This document shows positions 58,790-64,000 of a DNA stretch of 64,000 bases, in pieces. The translations under genes were made by a program, and so were the position numbers. Under the pieces are notes generated by a model, which had not been told where the DNA came from, did no database searches, and worked only from the letters and a program-made list of their open reading frames with translations. The stretch comes from Neoarius graeffei (Eukaryota > Chordata > Actinopteri > Siluriformes > Ariidae): assembly GCF_027579695.1 (NCBI RefSeq), contig NC_083571.1, positions 45,416,890-45,480,889 of the forward strand. The letters are read 5' to 3'. The first letter of the stretch is position 1. The number at the start of each line of letters is the position of its first letter.

Positions 58790-59776
58790 TTTTTCTTGGT
58801 TCCCAGGAGGATACCAGAGTGGTGCAAGACATGTACAAGAACAGTGAAACAGCAGTGAGGTATGCAGTTGGAACGACTGAACGGTTCAAGGTGAAGGTGG
58901 GACTTCATCAAGGATCTGCTTTGAGTCCTTTCTTGTTTGCCATAGTGATGGATAGCTTGATGGACGAAGTGAGGCAAGAGTCACCATGGAACTTGATGTT
59001 TGCGGATGATATTGTGATATGTGGTGAAAGTAGGAGGTTGAGTTGGGTTTGGAGAGATGGAGGTATGCATTGGAATGAAGAGGAATGAAGGTGAGAAGGA
59101 GCAAAACAGAATACATGTGCATCAGTGAGAACGGGGATGAGAGTGTAGTGAAGATGCAAGGAGTAGACGTAAAGAAAGTTGGTGAATTCAAGTACCTGGG
59201 GTCAACTGTGCAGGAAAATGGGGGCTGCGATAGTGAGGTGAGAGAGAGGGTGCAGGCAGGGTGGAGCAGTTGGAGAAGGATTTCGGAAGTCATTTGTGAT
59301 AGGAAAGTTCCAGCAAAAGTGAAAGGTAAGATGTATAAGACAGTAGTGAGACCAGCTGTGATGTATGGATTGGAGACCGTACCCTTAATGAAGAGACAGG
59401 AGGCAAAGTTGGAGGTGGCGGAGTTGAGGATGTTAAGGTTTGCGATGGGAGTGACAAGGTTGGACAGGATAAGGAACGAGCACATCAGAGGGACAGCACA
59501 TGTGGAGAGCTTGGGAATTAAGCTAAGAGAGATGAGACTGAGATGGTATGGGCACATCCTGAGAAGAGATGCAGAGCATGTTGGAAGGAGAATGTTGAGG
59601 ATGGAGCTGCCAGGCACACAAAAATGAGGAAGGCCAAAGAGGAGATACATGGATGTGGTGAGAGAGGACATGAAAGTGACAGGTGTGGTAGAGAAGGATG
59701 CGGAAGACAGGGAGCAATGGAGATGAAAGATCCACTGTGGCAACCCCTAATCGGGAGCAGCCAAAAGAAGAAGATG
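58790..59776 (+). mobile_element. RTE-type LINE 3' part, 5'-truncated
   Basis: Frame 58790-59088 encodes KVKVGLHQGSALSPFLFAIV and the catalytic NLMFADDIVICGE. Frame 59085-59627 encodes RRSKTEYMCISENG, FKYLGSTVQENGGCDSEV and LRWYGHILRRDAEHVGRRML. The two frames are joined by a frameshift near 59060-59085. This C-terminal text is typical of RTE-clade reverse transcriptase. The 3' end is rich in aagaagaag. Confidence 0.88.
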
Positions 59777-59849
59777 ACTCTTCTCTTTACTGGGTAGTAG
59801 GCAGTTTGGGATGCAGCCATTAACAGGCTTCCAACAGCCCTATTATACA

Positions 59850-59990
59850 TCAGCATGCAAAGGGTGTGAAGTACAGATGTATGCTGATGATACAGTCATC
59901 TATATCTATCCAAAAACTAAACTTAGTGAAACAATGGTGCATGTGTAAAAATGGCTTACTCACTCTCAATTGTACTTTAATGTAAGAAAA
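59850..59990 (+). pseudogene. LINE reverse transcriptase fragment (YADD)
   Basis: A short piece reading QMYADDTVIYIYPKTKLS, the catalytic box of another L2/CR1-type LINE. Confidence 0.65.
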
Positions 59991-59999
59991 CAGTCCTGG

Positions 60000-60832
60000 C
60001 CCCATTTCTGTTCACACTTTATACTGCCGACTTTAGATACGATACAACTACCGGTCATCTACAGAAGTTCTCTGATGACTCTGCTATTGTGGACTATATC
60101 CTAGATGGCGATGATGGCGAGTACAGAGAACTGACAAGGAACTTTGTGGACTGGTGCCAACGGAACTCCCTCCAGATCAATACAAGTAAAACCAAGGAAC
60201 TGGTGGTGGATTTCCGCAGGACGAGGTTCTCTTCACCTACCCCAGTGAACATTCAGGGAAAGGACATTAAGATCATTAGGAGTTACAAGTACCTGGGTAT
60301 TCATCTGAACAATAAACTGGACTGGACTGATCACACACACGCCCTGTACAAGAAAGGCCAGAGCAGACTCCACCTGCTGAGGAGGCTCAGGGCCTTTGGA
60401 GTTCAGGGTCCACTTCTGAACTCTTTTTATGACTCTGTGGTGGCATCAGCCATATTCTATGGCGCTGTCTGTTGGGGAAGCAGTATCGCAACAGCAGAGA
60501 GGAAAAAAACTTAAACTGATTAGGAAGGCAGGATCTGTCCTGGGCTGTGCACTGGACTCAGTGGACGTAGTGTGGGGGGAGAGGAGGATGTTGGCCAAGT
60601 TGTCATCCTTAATGGCGAACACCTCCCATCCACTACAGGAGACAGTAGCAGCACTAGGCAGCTCCTTCAGTGACCGGCTCCTCCATCTGCGGTATGTTAA
60701 GGAGAGATACAGTAGCTCCTTCCTCCCTATTGCTGTGAGACTGTACAACCAGCACCTCACCAAGCACAGAACCAGTCACTCCTTGCAATAATGAACACTG
60801 CTGTCCAAATCACTTCTACATCCATAGAAACC
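60000..60832 (+). pseudogene. LINE reverse transcriptase C-terminal part, interrupted by a hAT
   Basis: Starts near GHLQKFSDDSAIVDYI-like text (60050-60100), then NTSKTKELVVDFRRTRF, YKYLGIHLNNKLDWTDHTHA and FYGAVCWGSSIATAERKK. A frameshift in an A-run near 60508 leads to KLIRKAGSVLGCALDSVDVV to about 60790. The 3' UTR is split by the hAT at 60841-62106 and resumes at 62115. Same family as 49120-49750. Confidence 0.85.
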
Positions 60833-60840
60833 CCTCTGGA

Positions 60841-62106
60841 CAGGCTCGGACTGGTAATCTGTGATTTTGGGCATTATCCCGGTGGGCCACTGTACCTCAG
60901 ACGTGCTTTGGGCCGGCCCTCACAAGTTAATACCGGCCCTGTTCTCTACATAGCAATTACAAGTGACTACTAAGCAATAGAAAATCCGCTATTACGTTTT
61001 TGACTAAGCACATCATGATTTATGGGGGAGCGTGCAGTTTATATACCCCTTACTTTTGATACACATCTTTGTCATGGTGGGCATGTGGCGTAATTTTATT
61101 TTTCTTCTTTTAACTGTAAAATCCTTACAACAAACTAAAACAAACTAAACTAAAAACTAAACTAAAAACTTTGTTGAAGCCAAACTACAATGTTCCTTTT
61201 GTATTTGGTGGATTTCTGTTCAAAGATTTTGCAAAAATGTGTAGCGGTGCATGATGGGGTAGGAGTCTAACGGCTGTCATCTACCGTTTGATGTTATGAG
61301 TTGCGGAGGTTCATGGGAACACTGATGTGTGTTGTGCATATATTCACTGAATAAATAATGGAAAGAGGTAGCAAAAAGAGAAAAGGGGGAGCAGAGAAGA
61401 TTCGCGACAAAAAGCAGAAAGCTCTTCAAGCTGACGCTTCCAAGTGTTTTAAAATAGATAATTTGTTTGCTGTGGCCACATCCTTTCTTGTTATAATTTG
61501 TTAACTGATGCCTACCACCTTATTGGACTGGGATATAAATTCTTTCTCACCCTGTCTGTTACCCAAGTGGCGTGTGAATGCAGCTTCTCCACACTGAAAT
61601 TCATTAAAAAACGGTTACGGAGCACTACAGCCCAGGAGCACCTGGAGGCATTCATGCTCATGTCAAGTGAAAAAGACATTTTGATGTCCTTGAACACAGA
61701 CACAATTGTTGACATGGTGGCAGAAAAGAGTAGCCTAATGAGACGCCTTCTCATCACCTAACATGTGCATGGCCATCCCCGAGACTGTCTCCTGTAAGGT
61801 AAAGTAAACACACACATAAATTCTCTCAATGAGAATTTATCACGTCGACAGGACGACGTTAATTTTAATCCCACACACACACATTTTGGAGACACAAAAG
61901 CTTGTGTGCTTGTGCTTCTGTTTTGTAATATGTTCAAGGTGAAATTGAAATGACAGTGAAAGTGTGTTTTCATGGTGTTTAGGTGTCTGGTATTTGTTCA
62001 TTGGGGGTTCGGTGTGGACGGGTGTGTGAGTGCGTGTTTGGGGGTGGTTTTGTCGTGGTCCAGAGGAAAAATGCCAGGGCCGAAATTTGTCCCCAGTCCG
62101 ACCCTG
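60841..62106 (+). mobile_element. hAT deletion derivative with exact 8-bp target duplication
   Basis: Ends caggctcggactgg and ccagtccgaccctg; duplication cctctgga at 60833-60840 and 62107-62114. It carries the two ends of a transposase with the middle missing. Confidence 0.92.
61360..61761 (+). pseudogene. hAT transposase, N- and C-termini joined by internal deletion
   Basis: 61360-61500 encodes MERGSKKRKGGAEKIRDKKQ and then CFKIDNLF. 61520-61761 encodes FLTLSVTQVACECSFSTLKF and RLRSTTAQEHLEAFMLM, the hAT dimerisation domain (usual text ACERSFS). The catalytic core is gone. Confidence 0.85.
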
Positions 62107-62150
62107 CCTCTGGACGTATACTGTGTTCACTGACTATCAGCATCAGTACT

Positions 62151-62595
62151 TGTTAGGTCAGAGATTCACCGTCTTTTCCTCTTGCTCCAACCGGAGCGAT
62201 CACCCTCTCGCAGATCGGTCCCTTCGTGTCACCCAGAGCTCTGGGACGAATCGCGAAACAAGACAGGAACCCCATAGTTTCACAGTCTTTATTCACAATT
62301 CCCCAAAGACAAAAAGACAACAGGATACTTTTATATGTGGGTGTGTGTATGTGTGTGTGTGTGCATGTGTGTGCAGACTGCGTGGGAGTGAAGAGACCGT
62401 GGCCCTATCTACAGCAAAGCAGGATACATTATCGCAATGGTATGCAATAATAAGCAAAATGTTCAGACAGCCTTTCTCATGTACAGCCTGTCCTTAAGAT
62501 AGCACAGGGCAATGGAATGTTCCACAAAATATTAAACACAAAATATTTGCACATGTCAGTCTTGGTTAAACTGAGATCAAGAATAAATCCTTACA
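62151..62595 (-). repeat. LTR of an endogenous retrovirus-like element
   Basis: In sense begins TGTAAGG and ends CCTAACA, with AATAAA near 62290 in sense. A purine tract AAAGAGGGGGA (62597-62608) precedes it, so this is the 3' LTR. The 5' part is not in the window. Confidence 0.65.
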
Positions 62596-62628
62596 ATCCC
62601 CCTCTTTGATACTAGATTACAACTAGTA

Positions 62629-63132
62629 TCACACCCCAGTATTCTGATCATATATGTGATTACATCGAGAATTAGGAATTTGTCCTAAATACAAGCTACT
62701 TCCTTCAGAGTAATTTGTTCTAAAACAGTGAGGGAAAATGAAATTGGAGGGCATATCGACCTGCAGAGTAGTGAGAACAGAGTCCTGTAAGACAATTATA
62801 GAGCCAGTTTGTGAAGTAGTATTCATCGAGGTTGAGGAAGTAGAACAGGGACTTAGGGTCGTATTACAGAAAGGAGCCCAGGTGTTTACCCCCTTACCAC
62901 TAGGACTGGACTGGTAAGCACAGTATGTAACATTAGAACATAGAGGCAAAGGTGGACGTGTAATAATAGTAGAAGGCGGCATCAGATGACAGACATAACT
63001 TTCATTCGTGTGCGCTCGTGCAGTCTAGTTAGCGAATTGCCAAAAGATGTTGTCTCGAGGTCCAGCTTGAGCGGGTAACCCTGCTCCGAGCAGCAGTAGA
63101 GTGGCTACGAAGCTCGTGATGAGGACTTTCAT
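62629..63132 (-). pseudogene. env-like remnant upstream of the LTR
   Basis: A 35-codon frame (63132-63025) starts with a signal peptide (short basic start, then FVATLLLLGAGLPAQA) and ends in a stop. A second frame (62982-62629, 117 aa) is cysteine-rich with four N-x-S/T sites. Position just before the polypurine tract and the secreted, glycosylated look suggest envelope text. It is far too short and broken to be functional. I could not assign a retrovirus genus. Confidence 0.4.
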
Positions 63133-63275
63133 GGTTGTAGTGAGGGTGATTGGTCCCAGATGGGGCGTGAGATCTCTTCCCCTCTTTGTTCATGGCTTCT
63201 TGCAGGAAGTGATCTGAAAATCCTCAGCTCCTACTTAGTCCCTGTACAGAGTTTAGAGAGGAGAGAGACTAGAGA

Positions 63276-64000
63276 GTTATCATTTGGTTAAAATCATACT
63301 TAAAAGATAGAAGCTTCTTTGTTACCCTGGGAAATTGTTCCTCAACATCAATGCCCTTGACCTGTGGTGTCCCCCAGGGGTCGATTCTTGGACCATTACT
63401 TTTCAACCTTTATATGCTCCCACTTGGGCAAATTATCAATAAAAATTCAATTTTGTATCACTGCTATGCAGATGATACCCAAATTTATTTTGCTCTATCA
63501 CCAAATGATTATGCCCCCCTTGAATGTCTCTACCAGTGTATCGATCAAATCAATAGCTGGATGTCACAAAATTTTCTTCAGCTGAACACAGATAAAACAG
63601 AAGTAATTCTATTTGGAAAAAAAGATGAAAGACTCAGGATTACCACTATTCTTGACACAAAAGGGATTAAAACTAAAGAAATGGTTAAAAATCTTGGTGT
63701 TTTCATTGACAGCGAGCTAAACTTTGACAGTCACATGAAAGCAATCACTAAAACGGCATTTTATCACCTAAAAAACATTTCCAAACTAAGAGGACTTATG
63801 TCAAAACATGATCTGGAAAAACTAATACATGCCTTCATCTCTAGTAGGGTTGATTACTGCAATGGCCTTTTCACAGGCCTGCCAAAAAAGACCATCAAAC
63901 GACTTCAGCTGGTTCAAAATGCAGCGGCTAGGGTTCTCACACGAACAAAAAGAACAGAGCACATTACTCCAATTCTAAGGTCCCTTCACTGGCTTCCAGT
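63276..64000 (+). CDS. LINE reverse transcriptase, partial (runs off window)
   Basis: An uninterrupted frame of about 240 codons to the right edge. It contains WLKSYLKDRSFFVTLGN, PLTCGVPQGSILGPLLFNLY, the catalytic YHCYADDTQIYF, WMSQNFLQLNTDKTEVILFG, VKNLGVFIDSELNFDSHMK and RVDYCNGLFTGLPKKTIKRL. This is the palm and thumb of an L2/CR1/Rex-group LINE. The lack of stops over 725 bp marks a young copy; the 5' end (about 63276) is truncated or lies in another frame. Confidence 0.9.

Noticed and set aside
58886-59743. 285-aa minus-strand frame
   Set aside because: It is the antisense shadow of the RTE reverse transcriptase on the plus strand.

Overview
The window is vertebrate nuclear DNA, almost certainly from a teleost fish. 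It has one intron-rich vertebrate gene packed with fish-type transposons: Tc1 elements with long inverted repeats, tRNA-headed SINEs, hAT, Harbinger and Kolobok-like relics, a chromodomain Ty3/gypsy element, and LINEs. The SINE with a GAGAT tail suggests an otophysan such as a catfish, but that is a weak inference. No bacterial-style operon, CRISPR array or rRNA gene is present.

The host gene is mak (male germ cell-associated kinase, RCK/MAK/CILK1 family) on the minus strand. I rebuilt 13 coding exons by hand, from the ATG at 37684 to the stop at 1137. All junctions are GT-AG and in phase. The exons total 1809 nt, which gives 602 codons plus a stop, close to the length of mammalian MAK. The first seven exons and the start of the eighth encode the kinase domain; the rest encode the low-complexity tail ending in the conserved V-H-G-R-T-D-W motif. 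Introns 1, 2, 7, 8, 10 and 12 (3 to 10 kb) are built largely of mobile elements.

Layout: 1-6.8 kb holds the last mak exon and intron 12 (two Tc1 pieces, a hAT relic carrying a 732-bp palindrome, and a TIR element). 6.8-22.4 kb holds exons 12 to 3 with SINEs and MITEs between them. 22.4-27.7 kb (intron 2) holds a second Tc1 copy inside a larger inverted-repeat element. 27.8-37.6 kb (intron 1) holds Harbinger, THAP-bearing, hAT and possible Crypton relics. Upstream of the mak start (37.7-64 kb) I see no host gene. That part contains a BED-finger hAT, several LINE fragments, two Kolobok-like elements with a THAP exon, two tandem arrays built from SINEs, a nested block around a young and apparently intact gypsy chromovirus (52846-58165), a hAT deletion derivative inside a LINE, an LTR with an env-like remnant, and a LINE reverse transcriptase that runs off the right edge.

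The gypsy element is the best self-contained system here. It has near-identical LTRs, a 5-bp target duplication, gag and pol in overlapping frames with a GGGAAAA slip site in the correct phase, and a primer-binding site whose 11 nt match the predicted start of its own transcript. That arrangement is the Tf1/sushi self-priming design.
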